Part shown: piece by piece, positions 45,337 to 54,597 of the stretch | Numbering within the stretch: the stretch's first letter is position 1 | How the letters are laid out: each line of letters begins with the position of its first letter | Made by a program: the position numbers and the translations under genes | Notes under the pieces: generated by a model | Told to the model about the DNA's origin: nothing | Seen by the model: only the letters and a program-made list of their open reading frames with translations | Database searches by the model: none | Origin: an uncultured Monoglobus sp. | Lineage (GTDB): Bacteria > Bacillota > Clostridia > Monoglobales > Monoglobaceae | Reading direction: 5' to 3' | DNA: 64,000 nucleotides | NCBI GenBank assembly: GCA_947628795.1 | Contig: CANRBF010000009.1 | Coordinates: forward strand, 1-64,000

Positions 45337-48249
45337 ATGAAAAAGGTTATCGCTTTGTTTTTGTGTATGGCGCTGTGCCTTTCGTCGACGGTTTTCGCGG
45401 CTAAGCCCGATGCGTCCGCGGCTGCCGACGAGCTTCCCGCCTTCCCCGGCGCGGAGGGCGGCGGAATGTACACCACCGGTGCCAGAGCCGCGTCAAAACC
45501 CGAGGTCTATCACGTTACTCAGCTTAGCGACAGCGGAACAGGCTCGTTTCGCGACGCGGTCTCAAAAGAGAACCGGATAATCGTTTTTGACAAGGCGGGA
45601 AAGATCGAGCTTAAATCCCCGATCAATATCTCAAAAAGAAATCTGACTATCTTGGGCCAGACTGCGCCGGGCGACGGCATCTGCATTTCGGGCGCCCCGG
45701 TCAAGGTCAGCGCCGACAACATAATTATGCGCTACCTTAGGTTCCGCATGGGCGTCTACAGCGAGGCCGACAAAAAGTATGACGACGACGCGCTGGGCGG
45801 CACAAGCAGCACATCGAACCTGATAGTCGACCATTGCAGCATGAGCTGGTCCACCGACGAGTGCTGCTCTTTCTACGCTATAAAAGATTCCACCATCCAG
45901 TGGTGTATCATGACCGAGCCGCTTAACACTTCGATACATATTGAGAATGGAGTTTTGCAGCAGCACGGATACGGCGGAATCTGGGGCGGCGTCAACGTAT
46001 CGTACCATCACAACATGGTGTCAAGCGCCAACAGCCGTTTTCCCCGAGTGGGCACAAGCGAGACGGTCAGCTCCTACAAGGGCGGCAAGGACACCGAGAG
46101 TCTGCTCGATATTCGAAACAACGTGTTCTACAACTGGAACGGCAACAACTCATACGGCGGAGAGAACGGCGTGCGCGTAAATCTGGTTTCGAACTACTAC
46201 AAAGAGGGCCCCGCCAGCAGATCGATCAACAGATTTTATGAGATGTATGGCGGCAGCAAGGGCGGCAAGTCAAAATGGGGCACCGACATAGCCGTTGACG
46301 GAAATTATTACGATTCAAAGAACAGTCAATCGTCCGCGGTCAGAGCGATAAACGAGGACAACACAAAGGGAGTTGACACAGGAGGCTGCATAACCTACAA
46401 TATAGAGAAGTACGACGAAACTATAGCGGGCACAACGACAAACCACACTCAGTATATACAAAAATTCAAGATCGGCACCCACTCCGCCGAGGAAGCCTTC
46501 AATTTGGTGCTCGAGCACGCGGGCGACAGCCTCAAGCGCGACGCGGTAGACGAGCGCGCGGTAAACGACGCGAGAACCGGGACCGCCGAAATGGGCAATA
46601 ACGGAATAATCGACCTGGCGCATCTCAAGAAAATGCCGGATATAACTTACAGCCCGGGGACCGCGCCGACGGATACCGACGGCGACGGAATGTCCGACAA
46701 GTATGAGGAGGATCACGGGCTCGACAAAAACAAGGACGACGCGCTCGATAAGACGAGCGAGGGCTACTTTAATATAGAGGCGTATGCCAATTGGCTGGCC
46801 GAGAGCAACGAGCTGGAGATCCCTCCGACGCCCACCCTTGACCCAAATCAGCCCACGCCCACTCCGTCTCCCACGCCAACGCCAACTCCGATACCGAGAC
46901 ACAATATAACGGTAGATGAGAACATGCAAAACGGTTCGATCGAAATAAACGGAGTTTCGAGCCGAACGATAACATGGAACGCGGCGGAGCATGAGAACGA
47001 GATCGGCGGCAAAAAAACCTATAACCTAAACGGCTTCGAGGGCAGTGACGGCACATTGACAATATACGACGAGGCTACGACCGTTGAGGAATACGACGGA
47101 GTGAAGGTGGCGAGAGCCGACAGCGGTTCAAACGCGAATACCGAGGGTAAACCTTTCACGGGCGGCGAGGAGCCGAGCGGCTCAATATTTATGGCAAGCC
47201 CGGGCACGGACGGCACTATGCGAATGGAGGTGTTTGTATACGGCGGCAGCAGCGCCAAAACGGTACATATTTATGACAACTCGGCGAACAAAGATCTGTA
47301 CACAAAGGGAATTGTCCAAAGAGGCGTGTATACATTTGAGTTTGAGTGCAAAGCGGGAAATAAATATTATGCGTGGATCGACGGCTCAAAGCTGGGTCTC
47401 AAGAGCGTGACCGTGACCGGCGGAGGCGGCGCCTCCGCCAAGGTCGGCGAGACCGTGAATATCACGACCGTGCCAAACAGCGGCTTTAAGGCTCACGGAA
47501 TATACACAACGCCAAAGACCGAGACGCGTATGCTCGCGGAAAACAGCTTTTCGTTCATAATGCCCGACAGCGACGTGGTTGTCGGAGCGGAATTTAAGGA
47601 TGAGTCGCTGCCTCTGCCAACGCCCGAGCCCACAGCGGCGCCCACCGACACGCCGAAGCCTTCCGACACACCGGAGCCCACGGCAGCGGCGACCGACACG
47701 CCCGAGCCCACGGCGGCGACCGACACGCCGGGCCCCATATCGACACCGTCTGACACACCGGGCTCCACGCCGACACCGTCTGACACACCGGGCCCCATAT
47801 CGACACCTACCGGCACACCGGGGTCCGCACCGACACCTACCGGCACGCCGACGTCCACGGCCGAGCCTATTGTCACGGCGGAGCCGACGAAAAGTCCGGC
47901 TGTGACCGAAAAGCCCGGCGAGACGCCCGCACCCACTCCCGAGGCGAAGCCCGATCGGCTCTATGAGATCGCGGACTGCGGATCCGGTGACGACGGAAAG
48001 ATAAATATTGACTTGAAGTATTACGGAAACGGCTCCGACATAGCCAAGCTGATAATCGCGTCATACGGCGAGAGCGGCGTCCTTACCGATACAAAAATGT
48101 ACGACATAACCGGCGGAGACATTTCGGCGGTCGATTACAAAAAGCCCGAAAGCGGAAGCATAAAAATCTATATTTGGAATTTCGAGACGCTGAGCCCGAT
48201 GGCTGAAGCGTATGAAAAACAGTTTAGCGAAACGGAGGAGAACAGATGA
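45337..48249 (+). CDS. Secreted pectate lyase 1 (PL1-like) of the riboswitch operon
   Basis: 970 residues from the ATG at 45337, seven bases after AGGAGG. Signal peptide with cleavage near VFA-AKP. The lyase domain (about 30-330) has [51 protein letters not shown] and [16 protein letters not shown] with the PL1-type catalytic arginine. A calcium-type loop [16 protein letters not shown] follows (about 445). After a PT linker, an InlB-like beta-repeat is interrupted by a module ending [18 protein letters not shown] second PT linker and a C-terminal tail of about 90 residues ([12 protein letters not shown]) complete it. It overlaps the next gene by four bases (ATGA). Confidence 0.9.
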   Translation: MKKVIALFLCMALCLSSTVFAAKPDASAAADELPAFPGAEGGGMYTTGARAASKPEVYHVTQLSDSGTGSFRDAVSKENRIIVFDKAGKIELKSPINISKRNLTILGQTAPGDGICISGAPVKVSADNIIMRYLRFRMGVYSEADKKYDDDALGGTSSTSNLIVDHCSMSWSTDECCSFYAIKDSTIQWCIMTEPLNTSIHIENGVLQQHGYGGIWGGVNVSYHHNMVSSANSRFPRVGTSETVSSYKGGKDTESLLDIRNNVFYNWNGNNSYGGENGVRVNLVSNYYKEGPASRSINRFYEMYGGSKGGKSKWGTDIAVDGNYYDSKNSQSSAVRAINEDNTKGVDTGGCITYNIEKYDETIAGTTTNHTQYIQKFKIGTHSAEEAFNLVLEHAGDSLKRDAVDERAVNDARTGTAEMGNNGIIDLAHLKKMPDITYSPGTAPTDTDGDGMSDKYEEDHGLDKNKDDALDKTSEGYFNIEAYANWLAESNELEIPPTPTLDPNQPTPTPSPTPTPTPIPRHNITVDENMQNGSIEINGVSSRTITWNAAEHENEIGGKKTYNLNGFEGSDGTLTIYDEATTVEEYDGVKVARADSGSNANTEGKPFTGGEEPSGSIFMASPGTDGTMRMEVFVYGGSSAKTVHIYDNSANKDLYTKGIVQRGVYTFEFECKAGNKYYAWIDGSKLGLKSVTVTGGGGASAKVGETVNITTVPNSGFKAHGIYTTPKTETRMLAENSFSFIMPDSDVVVGAEFKDESLPLPTPEPTAAPTDTPKPSDTPEPTAAATDTPEPTAATDTPGPISTPSDTPGSTPTPSDTPGPISTPTGTPGSAPTPTGTPTSTAEPIVTAEPTKSPAVTEKPGETPAPTPEAKPDRLYEIADCGSGDDGKINIDLKYYGNGSDIAKLIIASYGESGVLTDTKMYDITGGDISAVDYKKPESGSIKIYIWNFETLSPMAEAYEKQFSETEENR
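47625..47945 (+). repeat. PT-rich linker coding repeats
   Basis: Repeats such as [20 protein letters not shown] are encoded by nearly identical 30-40-base units near 47725-47840. Confidence 0.75.
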
Positions 48250-51200
48250 GAAGAGCAATTTCGTTTATACTGTGCGCGGCGCTGTGCCTGACGCTCTGCG
48301 CCTATAATATCCGCGGAGAAAACGCCGTTTCGGCGGCGGACATAGCGCCCCTTGCGGCTGACGGTGATTTTCCGGCGTTCCCGGGAGCTGAAGGCGGCGG
48401 AATGTACACCACCGGCGCCAGAGCCGTGTCAAAGCCGGAAATTTATCATGTGAAAAATCGGGATGACAGCGGCGAAGGCTCGCTGCGCGACGCGGTTTCA
48501 AAAGAGAACCGAATAATCGTGTTCGATGTGGCAGGAACCATAAATCTTGAAACGCCGATTTATTTGAAAAAGGGAAATTTGACGATCTTGGGCCAGACTT
48601 CGCCCGGAGACGGAATTTGTATCTCGGGCGCGCCAACTTATGTGCAGGCGAGCAATATAATCGTGCGCTATCTGAGATTCAGAATGGGCGTATATGACTT
48701 CGATGCTAAGAAGTATGACGAAGACACTTTTACCGACGGAAAACATCAGAACCATGTTATAGTTGACCATTGCAGCATGAGCTGGTCAAATGATGAGTGT
48801 TGTTCGCTGTATGCCATAAAGGATTCAACCGTTCAGTGGTGCCTGCTTACCGAGCCGCTCAATAAATCTATACATATTGAAGGAACCGATCTTCAGGAGC
48901 ACGGTTACGGAGGTCTGTGGGGCGGAGAAAACATGTCCTATCATCATAATTTTATTTCCAATGCCAAAAGTCGTTTCCCCAGAGTTGCGACGAGCGAGAC
49001 GACTACATCTTATGCGAATAAACCCGACACCGAAAGTTTGCTCGATGTTAGAAACAATGTGTTCTATAACTGGCGCGATAATGCGTCATACGGCGGCGAA
49101 AATATGGTCAGGGTGAATCTTGTCAATAATTATTACAAGGAAGGTCCCGCTAGCAGCAGCATAAAAAGGTTTTATCAGTTTACTCCTTCTAAGAGCGGAG
49201 TTTCCACAGATCTTGCTATTGACGGAAATTATTATGATGCTAAAAGCGCAAATGATACGGTTAATAAGATCAATGCGGATAATACAATATCATCCGCATA
49301 TAGGCTTGAAAATAACGTAAAAACATATAATATCGAAAAATATGATGAGAACGTCCCGGGAACCGATACCAACCACACCCAATATATCCACAAGTATACA
49401 ATAGAAACGCAATCCGCTTCCGAGGCGTATGAATTAGTGCTTGAGAAAGCGGGAGCCAGTCTTAAAAGAGACGCGGTCGATGAGCGTGCGGTTCGGGGCG
49501 CGAGGAACAGAGAAGCATATTACGGCAAAAACGGATTGATCGATTATGAGGACTGGCTGAATTTACCTAAAATCACATATTCCGGCACCAAAGCAGAGGA
49601 CACCGACGACGACGGTATGCCCGATACTTATGAGGAACAGGTCGGGCTTGATAAAAACGACCCTTCCGACGCGCTTGAGAAGGACAGCGACGGCAAATAT
49701 CTAAATATAGAGACGTATGCCAATTGGCTGGTTGAGGGCAATGTTATACCGACACCCACTCCGGACCCGAACGCCACTCCCACGCCGACGCCCACGGCCA
49801 CGCCTGTTCCCACCGCGACCGCGGCGCCTGTTCACAATATCTCAATAGCCGAGAATATAGAAAACGGCTCGATCGAGATAAACGGCGCGTCAAGCCGAGA
49901 GGTGACATGGTCGGCGGCGGATCACCAAAGCGAGATAAGCGGCGCGAAAACTTTTAACTTAAACGGAGTTGACGCAAGCGGCGGCACGCTCGATATATAT
50001 GATCCCAAAACCACGACCGAAACCTATGAGGGTTCGGTAATTGCCCGAGCCGATCAAGGCGAAAACCCGGATATGAGCGCAAAGCCGTTTACGGACAATG
50101 AAAAGCCCTCCGGCTCGGTGTTTATGGTTTGTCCCGCGAGCGACGGCAAACTGGTTATGGAATACTATGTTTACGGCGGCAGTTCCAGAACGGTGCATGT
50201 GTATGATAACAATAGCGATAAGGATCTGCAAACAGTAAAGCGGGAAACAAAAGGCATATACACATTCGAGGGAGACTGCAAGGCCGACAATAAGTATTAT
50301 TTGTGGATCGAAGGCTCAAAGCTGGGGCTCAAAAGCGTGACGGTAACGGGCGGCGGAATCGCCGCGAGAACGGGTGAGACGGTGAATGTCAAGACCCTGC
50401 CCGATGAGGGATTCAGAGCCGAATCGGTAAACGTCACTCCGGAAACGCAGGTTATGAATCTTGGCGAAAACAACTACAGCTTTGTTATGCCGAACAGCGA
50501 TGTAACCGTTGGGGCAAGCTTTGTAAGCGCGGACACGCCCACCGAGGCGCCCTCGCCGACACCTACAGTGGCGCCGACCGCAACGCCTACCGAAGCGCCT
50601 TCTCCGACGCCCACTGAGGAGCCGTCACCGACGCCTACGACTACACCGACCGCAACACCTGCGGCCGTGCCTACGCCGATTAACACGCCGACACCGACAC
50701 CCACTCCTACGGCAACGCCGAGCGAGACGCCCGGCGAGGAACCGTCGCCGGCTCCTACGGCAACACCGACGACAACACCTATAGCAACGCCGTCTGCGAC
50801 GCCTGCGTCTACGAAGATCCCGGCGCCGACCGCCACACCTACCGTAACGCCGACGCCTTCGCCTACAGCGAAACCGATAGAGACGGCAAAACCGACCGAT
50901 ACGCCGATACCGACAGCGACGTCCTCTCCCACGGATAAGCCGACTGAGACGCCGACTGTGACAGCGGAGCCAAGCGGCACGCCGATGCCTTCGGCGACGG
51001 CAACTCCGACAACGACGGCGGCGCCTTCGCCGACCGACACGCCGAGACCCGAAGGATCCGCCGCGCCTACCGCGACGCCGAGCCCGGCGCAGTCTCAGGC
51101 TCCGACGGAAACTCCCAAGCCCGATGAGAGCGCGGCTCCCGAGGAAACACCGAGCGCAGCTCCCACAACGGAGCCGAGCGGCGCGCCGACGCCCGAGTAT

Positions 51201-51470
51201 CTCTATGAGATCAACGGTTATAACTTCGGAGGCGACGGAAAAATCAATATTGATCTGAAATATAACGGCGGCGGTTCGGACAAGGCCAAGCTGATCATCG
51301 CGTCGTATTCCGAGAGCGGCCTCGTGACGAGCGTTAAAATGTTTGACATAACGGGCGCCGACTTATCCTCGGTCGACTATAATGATCCCGGAAGCGAAAA
51401 CATAAAGATCTTCATCTGGGAGCCGAAAACCATGGAGCCTATGGCAAAGGCATTTGGGCGTAGAGACTAG
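48246..51470 (+). CDS. Secreted pectate lyase 2 (PL1-like) of the riboswitch operon
   Basis: 1,074 residues, paralogue of the preceding gene and translationally coupled to it through ATGA. GAGGAG precedes the ATG. Signal peptide, then a lyase domain (about 45-350): [51 protein letters not shown] and [33 protein letters not shown] calcium-type loop, a short PT linker, the interrupted InlB-like repeat ([17 protein letters not shown] module) and a PT linker of about 230 residues follow. The shared-type tail ends [12 protein letters not shown]. The lyase core is close to its neighbour, so duplication is likely; the linker is far longer. Confidence 0.9.
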   Translation: MRRAISFILCAALCLTLCAYNIRGENAVSAADIAPLAADGDFPAFPGAEGGGMYTTGARAVSKPEIYHVKNRDDSGEGSLRDAVSKENRIIVFDVAGTINLETPIYLKKGNLTILGQTSPGDGICISGAPTYVQASNIIVRYLRFRMGVYDFDAKKYDEDTFTDGKHQNHVIVDHCSMSWSNDECCSLYAIKDSTVQWCLLTEPLNKSIHIEGTDLQEHGYGGLWGGENMSYHHNFISNAKSRFPRVATSETTTSYANKPDTESLLDVRNNVFYNWRDNASYGGENMVRVNLVNNYYKEGPASSSIKRFYQFTPSKSGVSTDLAIDGNYYDAKSANDTVNKINADNTISSAYRLENNVKTYNIEKYDENVPGTDTNHTQYIHKYTIETQSASEAYELVLEKAGASLKRDAVDERAVRGARNREAYYGKNGLIDYEDWLNLPKITYSGTKAEDTDDDGMPDTYEEQVGLDKNDPSDALEKDSDGKYLNIETYANWLVEGNVIPTPTPDPNATPTPTPTATPVPTATAAPVHNISIAENIENGSIEINGASSREVTWSAADHQSEISGAKTFNLNGVDASGGTLDIYDPKTTTETYEGSVIARADQGENPDMSAKPFTDNEKPSGSVFMVCPASDGKLVMEYYVYGGSSRTVHVYDNNSDKDLQTVKRETKGIYTFEGDCKADNKYYLWIEGSKLGLKSVTVTGGGIAARTGETVNVKTLPDEGFRAESVNVTPETQVMNLGENNYSFVMPNSDVTVGASFVSADTPTEAPSPTPTVAPTATPTEAPSPTPTEEPSPTPTTTPTATPAAVPTPINTPTPTPTPTATPSETPGEEPSPAPTATPTTTPIATPSATPASTKIPAPTATPTVTPTPSPTAKPIETAKPTDTPIPTATSSPTDKPTETPTVTAEPSGTPMPSATATPTTTAAPSPTDTPRPEGSAAPTATPSPAQSQAPTETPKPDESAAPEETPSAAPTTEPSGAPTPEYLYEINGYNFGGDGKINIDLKYNGGGSDKAKLIIASYSESGLVTSVKMFDITGADLSSVDYNDPGSENIKIFIWEPKTMEPMAKAFGRRD
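50525..51200 (+). repeat. Long PT-rich linker coding repeats
   Basis: About 225 codons of TPTPTATPT-type sequence, encoded by GC-rich degenerate triplet repeats. This explains the long Val/Gly-rich open frame on the other strand. Confidence 0.85.
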
Positions 51471-51483
51471 GGAATAGCATCCC

Positions 51484-51604
51484 CCCCTCAGTCGGGCCTT
51501 GCCCGCCGGCATTAAGGAAGCTCTTGGTCAAAATTGCAAGCAATTTTGAAAGATAGCTCTGAACCCGCAAGCAAGCTTGCTGATTATCCCCAAGGGGCGA
51601 GCCT
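51484..51604 (+). repeat. Dispersed 120-bp intergenic repeat, copy 1
   Basis: Contains CATTAAGGAAGCTCTTGGTC, AAAATTGCAAGCAATTTT and GAAAGATAGCT, then GCAAGCAAGCTTGCTGATTA and CCCCAAGGGG. Copy 2 at 53721-53840 matches almost base for base in the centre; the outer hairpin loops differ. Confidence 0.85.
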
Positions 51605-51641
51605 GATTTTGCCTCCCGAATTTGAGGCGCCCGATTTTTCT

Positions 51642-51676
51642 AACAAAACCCCCAAAATTTTTGGGGGTTTTGTTAT
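51642..51676 (+). terminator. Intrinsic terminator after the lyase operon
   Basis: AACAAAACCCCCAAAA pairs with TTTTGGGGGTTTTGTT, forming a long stem that ends in T-rich sequence; it can work in both directions. Ends accurate to about two bases. Confidence 0.8.
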
Positions 51677-51684
51677 TGTAAACG

Positions 51685-51713
51685 TTGACTTTTGACAAAT
51701 TTTGTGTTAAAAT
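51685..51713 (+). promoter_or_regulatory. Sigma-A promoter of the OPT transporter
   Basis: TTGACT (51685-51690) and TAAAAT (51708-51713) with a 17-base spacer. A second TTGACA lies inside the spacer region at 51693-51698 with a poorer -10. Confidence 0.65.
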
Positions 51714-51762
51714 ATAAAAGACAATTGTATACTTTAATAAAAAAAGAAAGGAGTAATTAAAA

Positions 51763-53643
51763 GTGGAGGACAAAAAATCAACATTCAAACCCTATATTCC
51801 CGCCGATAAAATCGTGCCGGAATTTACGGTCACATCAATTGTGCTGGGCATTATCCTCGCGGTAGTGTTCGGCGCGGCTAACGCTTATCTCGGTCTCCGC
51901 GTGGGTATGACGGTTTCGGCTTCGATTCCCGCGGCGGTTATCTCGATGGGTATTATCAGACTTATTCTCAGAAAGAATTCCATTCTTGAGAACAATATGG
52001 TACAGACCATCGGTTCCGCCGGCGAATCGCTGGCCGCGGGCGCGATATTCACCCTGCCCGCTCTGTTCATGTGGGCCGCGGAGGACAGCTCGGTTGCGAC
52101 GCCCTCGTTCCTGATGATCACGTTTATCGCGATCTGCGGCGGCGTTTTGGGCGTTCTGTTCATGATCCCCCTGCGCACCGCGCTGATCGTTGAGGAGCAC
52201 GGCGTTCTGCCCTTCCCCGAGGGCACGGCCTGCTCCGAGGTTCTGCTCGCCGGCGAGGAAGGCGGCGATAAATCAAAACTGGTGTTCTCGGGTCTGGGAA
52301 TCGCGGCGGTCTACAAATTCATCGCCGACGGTCTGTGCCTGTTCCCCAGCGAGGTGGATTGGTCAATCAAGGCGTATCCCGGTTCGGGCATAGGAATGGA
52401 CGTTCTGCCCGCTCTGGTCGGCGTCGGCTACATATGCGGAGCGAGAGTTTCGTCATACATGCTCGGCGGCGCCGTTTTGGGCTGGTTCGTTATCATGCCG
52501 ATGCTGGTGCTTGTGGGAGGCGACGCGGTCATGTATCCCGCCGAGGCTCCGTTCAATCAGCTTGACACCTGGGATCTGTGGGGCAGCTTTGTGCGGTACA
52601 TAGGCGCGGGAGCCGTGGCCGCCGGAGGCATACTGAGCCTTATCAAGTCGCTGCCTCTGATAGTATCGACGTTTGCAAAGGCAATGAAGGGCTTCGGCCA
52701 CAGCGGCGGCGTGTCGCGCACCGAGCGCACCATATCTCTTCCGGTCGCCATGATCGGCGCTCTTGTTATCGCGATCCTGCTCTGGCTCATCCCAAGCGTT
52801 CCGATCAGCCTGCTGGCAGCCGTTATAGTCGTTGTGTTCGGCTTCTTCTTCGCCACCGTTTCATCTCGTATGGTCGGACTGGTAGGCTCGTCCAACAACC
52901 CGGTTTCGGGTATGGCGATCGCCACGCTGCTGATCTCAACGGTGCTGCTTAAAGCCACGGGCAACACGGGCATTGGCGGCATGACGACCGCGATCTGCAT
53001 AGGCACGGTTATCTGTATCGTCGCCGCTATGGCGGGCGACACGTCTCAGGACCTCAAGACCGGTTACATAGTCGGCGCGACGCCGTTCTATCAGCAGATA
53101 GGCGAGCTCATCGGCGCAGTTGCGGCGGGTCTTGCCATCGCGGGCGTTCTGTATCTGCTCAATGCCGCGTGGAGCTACGGTTCGTCTCAGATCCCCGCGC
53201 CTCAGGCGACCCTGATGAAGATGGTCGTTGAGGGCGTTATGGGCGGCAACCTGCCCTGGGGCCTGGTATTCACGGGCGTGTTTATCGCTATCGCTGTTGA
53301 GATCGTGGGTATCCCCGTTCTTCCGTTCGCGATCGGCCTCTATCTGCCGATACATCTGTCCACGCCTATCATGGTGGGCGGTCTTATCCGCCTCTGGGCC
53401 GAGAAGCGTAAGTGCAAGAGCGAGGAGCGCCGCAATGAGATCATCAACGACGGTGTTCTGTTCTCGTCCGGTATGATCGCCGGCGAGGGCCTTGTGGGAA
53501 TACTGCTCGCGGTATTCGCGGTCGTAGGTCTTGACCTCGACATGGGCGGTATCCTCGGCAACTGGGGAGGCCTCGCGTTCTTTATCGTGCTCTGCGCGGT
53601 CATGATAAAGTTCATGTTCGGATTCAAAAAGAAGGCTAAATAA
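51763..53643 (+). CDS. OPT-family oligopeptide transporter
   Basis: 626 residues from a GTG start, nine bases after AAGGAG. About 14-16 membrane helices. Family motifs are AANAYLGLRVGMTVSASIP (about 37-55), NNMVQTIGSAGESLAAG (about 77-93) and VSSRMVGLVGSSNNPVSGM (about 366-384). Bacterial OPT proteins import small peptides, some metal-bound, using the proton gradient. A dipeptidase gene lies three genes downstream, so peptide import with cytoplasmic hydrolysis is a likely theme. The gene is flanked on both sides by copies of one dispersed repeat. Confidence 0.9.
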   Translation: MEDKKSTFKPYIPADKIVPEFTVTSIVLGIILAVVFGAANAYLGLRVGMTVSASIPAAVISMGIIRLILRKNSILENNMVQTIGSAGESLAAGAIFTLPALFMWAAEDSSVATPSFLMITFIAICGGVLGVLFMIPLRTALIVEEHGVLPFPEGTACSEVLLAGEEGGDKSKLVFSGLGIAAVYKFIADGLCLFPSEVDWSIKAYPGSGIGMDVLPALVGVGYICGARVSSYMLGGAVLGWFVIMPMLVLVGGDAVMYPAEAPFNQLDTWDLWGSFVRYIGAGAVAAGGILSLIKSLPLIVSTFAKAMKGFGHSGGVSRTERTISLPVAMIGALVIAILLWLIPSVPISLLAAVIVVVFGFFFATVSSRMVGLVGSSNNPVSGMAIATLLISTVLLKATGNTGIGGMTTAICIGTVICIVAAMAGDTSQDLKTGYIVGATPFYQQIGELIGAVAAGLAIAGVLYLLNAAWSYGSSQIPAPQATLMKMVVEGVMGGNLPWGLVFTGVFIAIAVEIVGIPVLPFAIGLYLPIHLSTPIMVGGLIRLWAEKRKCKSEERRNEIINDGVLFSSGMIAGEGLVGILLAVFAVVGLDLDMGGILGNWGGLAFFIVLCAVMIKFMFGFKKKAK

Positions 53644-53649
53644 TATACT

Positions 53650-53703
53650 TATTCTGCCTCGCCCCTTGGGGAGAGGTGCCTGCGAAGCAGGCGGAGAGGG
53701 GTT
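53650..53703 (+). repeat. Hairpin-bearing repeat after the OPT gene
   Basis: CCCCTTGGGG and CCTGC-GAA-GCAGG hairpins, related to the repeat at 35029-35108. Possibly used as a terminator, although no T-run follows. Confidence 0.6.
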
Positions 53704-53720
53704 AAGATAAGGTAAATAAA

Positions 53721-53840
53721 ACCCCTCTCAGTCGCCTTTGGCGACAGCATTAAGGAAGCTCTTGGTCAAAATTGCAAGCAATTTTGAAAGATAGCTGTGA
53801 ACCGCAAGCAAGCTTGCTGATTACCCCCAAGGGGGGAGCC
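53721..53840 (+). repeat. Dispersed 120-bp intergenic repeat, copy 2
   Basis: Second copy of 51484-51604, in the same orientation. The hairpin after CTCAGTCG differs (GTCGCC-TTTG-GGCGAC here versus CGGGC-CTT-GCCCG there), while the centre is nearly unchanged. Confidence 0.85.
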
Positions 53841-53856
53841 TTTACAAGGAGAAATT

Positions 53857-54231
53857 ATGGCAAAAAAGAAAAAGGTATCAGCTAATTATTTTGACAGTGT
53901 GCCGGTCCGCAGCGCGGACCGGCCCTGGCGCGTGAAGGACGACGGTCTGGTCGAGGTTGATATGGAAAACAAGGGCTTTTATCACAGCATAGCCCAAAAG
54001 CTTTTCAAAAAGCCCAGGATCAGCCATATCGCGCTCGATAAGCACGGCAGCGCCGTTTGGAAAAGCATCGACGGCGCAAACACCGTTATGGACATAATCC
54101 GAGTGATGGAGCGCGAGTTCCCGAAGGAGAAGGACCGTATGCTCGATAGGGTAGTGACGTATCTCGCTACCCTTCAGACAAACGGTTTTATAACCATGCG
54201 CGGAGCCAAAAAGAAAGGGAAAAAATCATGA
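53857..54231 (+). CDS. PqqD-family protein
   Basis: 124 residues. The PqqD-like winged fold is seen in about 30-115: LVEVDMENKGFYHSIAQKL, then SHIALDKHGSAVWKSIDGANTV and MDIIRVMEREFP. PqqD-type domains act as recognition elements that hand a precursor peptide to a radical SAM enzyme, but stand-alone members such as this one are common in Clostridia, often with unknown roles. No radical SAM enzyme or precursor peptide is adjacent. AAGGAG precedes the ATG. The stop overlaps the next start (ATGA). Confidence 0.8.
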   Translation: MAKKKKVSANYFDSVPVRSADRPWRVKDDGLVEVDMENKGFYHSIAQKLFKKPRISHIALDKHGSAVWKSIDGANTVMDIIRVMEREFPKEKDRMLDRVVTYLATLQTNGFITMRGAKKKGKKS

Positions 54232-54581
54232 GGTTTTTGATCGCGGGATTCGGAATTCTTTTGTTCGCGGCGGCCACGGCGATACTTGTGGTCTGGGGCA
54301 TGCGCAAATCGTATTTTCAGCGCGAGAACCTTTCGAGAATGTTGTTTTCCAAAGCCGCCGACAAGGTGATGCGGTACCTTAAAACTCACGACACGATCTC
54401 CGCGTCTCAGATGCGGAAGGTGGTCGACGGCACCGAGGTCTCGGAGGCGTTCAGCCGAAACCGCGCGGTGGTCCAAGGCGACAAGGAATTCACGGCGCGG
54501 CTTATCGAATTGATGCAAAACGACGGCAAGATCGAGCCGATCGAGCCCGGAAAGTCAGTCTACCGCAAAAAACAAAAATAA
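54228..54581 (+). CDS. Small membrane protein with winged-helix-like C-terminus
   Basis: 117 residues. One N-terminal membrane helix (about 3-24), then a soluble region with alternating helices (AADKVMRYLKTHDTISASQMRKVV) and a short beta hairpin near the end (KIEPIEPGKSVYRK), suggestive of a winged helix. Not recognised. Coupled by a four-base overlap to the PqqD-family gene, so the two probably act together. Confidence 0.7.
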   Translation: MRFLIAGFGILLFAAATAILVVWGMRKSYFQRENLSRMLFSKAADKVMRYLKTHDTISASQMRKVVDGTEVSEAFSRNRAVVQGDKEFTARLIELMQNDGKIEPIEPGKSVYRKKQK

Positions 54582-54597
54582 ATAAGAGGTGAATAAA

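Noticed and set aside
50474-51040. Gly/Val-rich minus-strand frame opposite the lyase 2 linker
   Set aside because: Same repeat artefact; no start signal.
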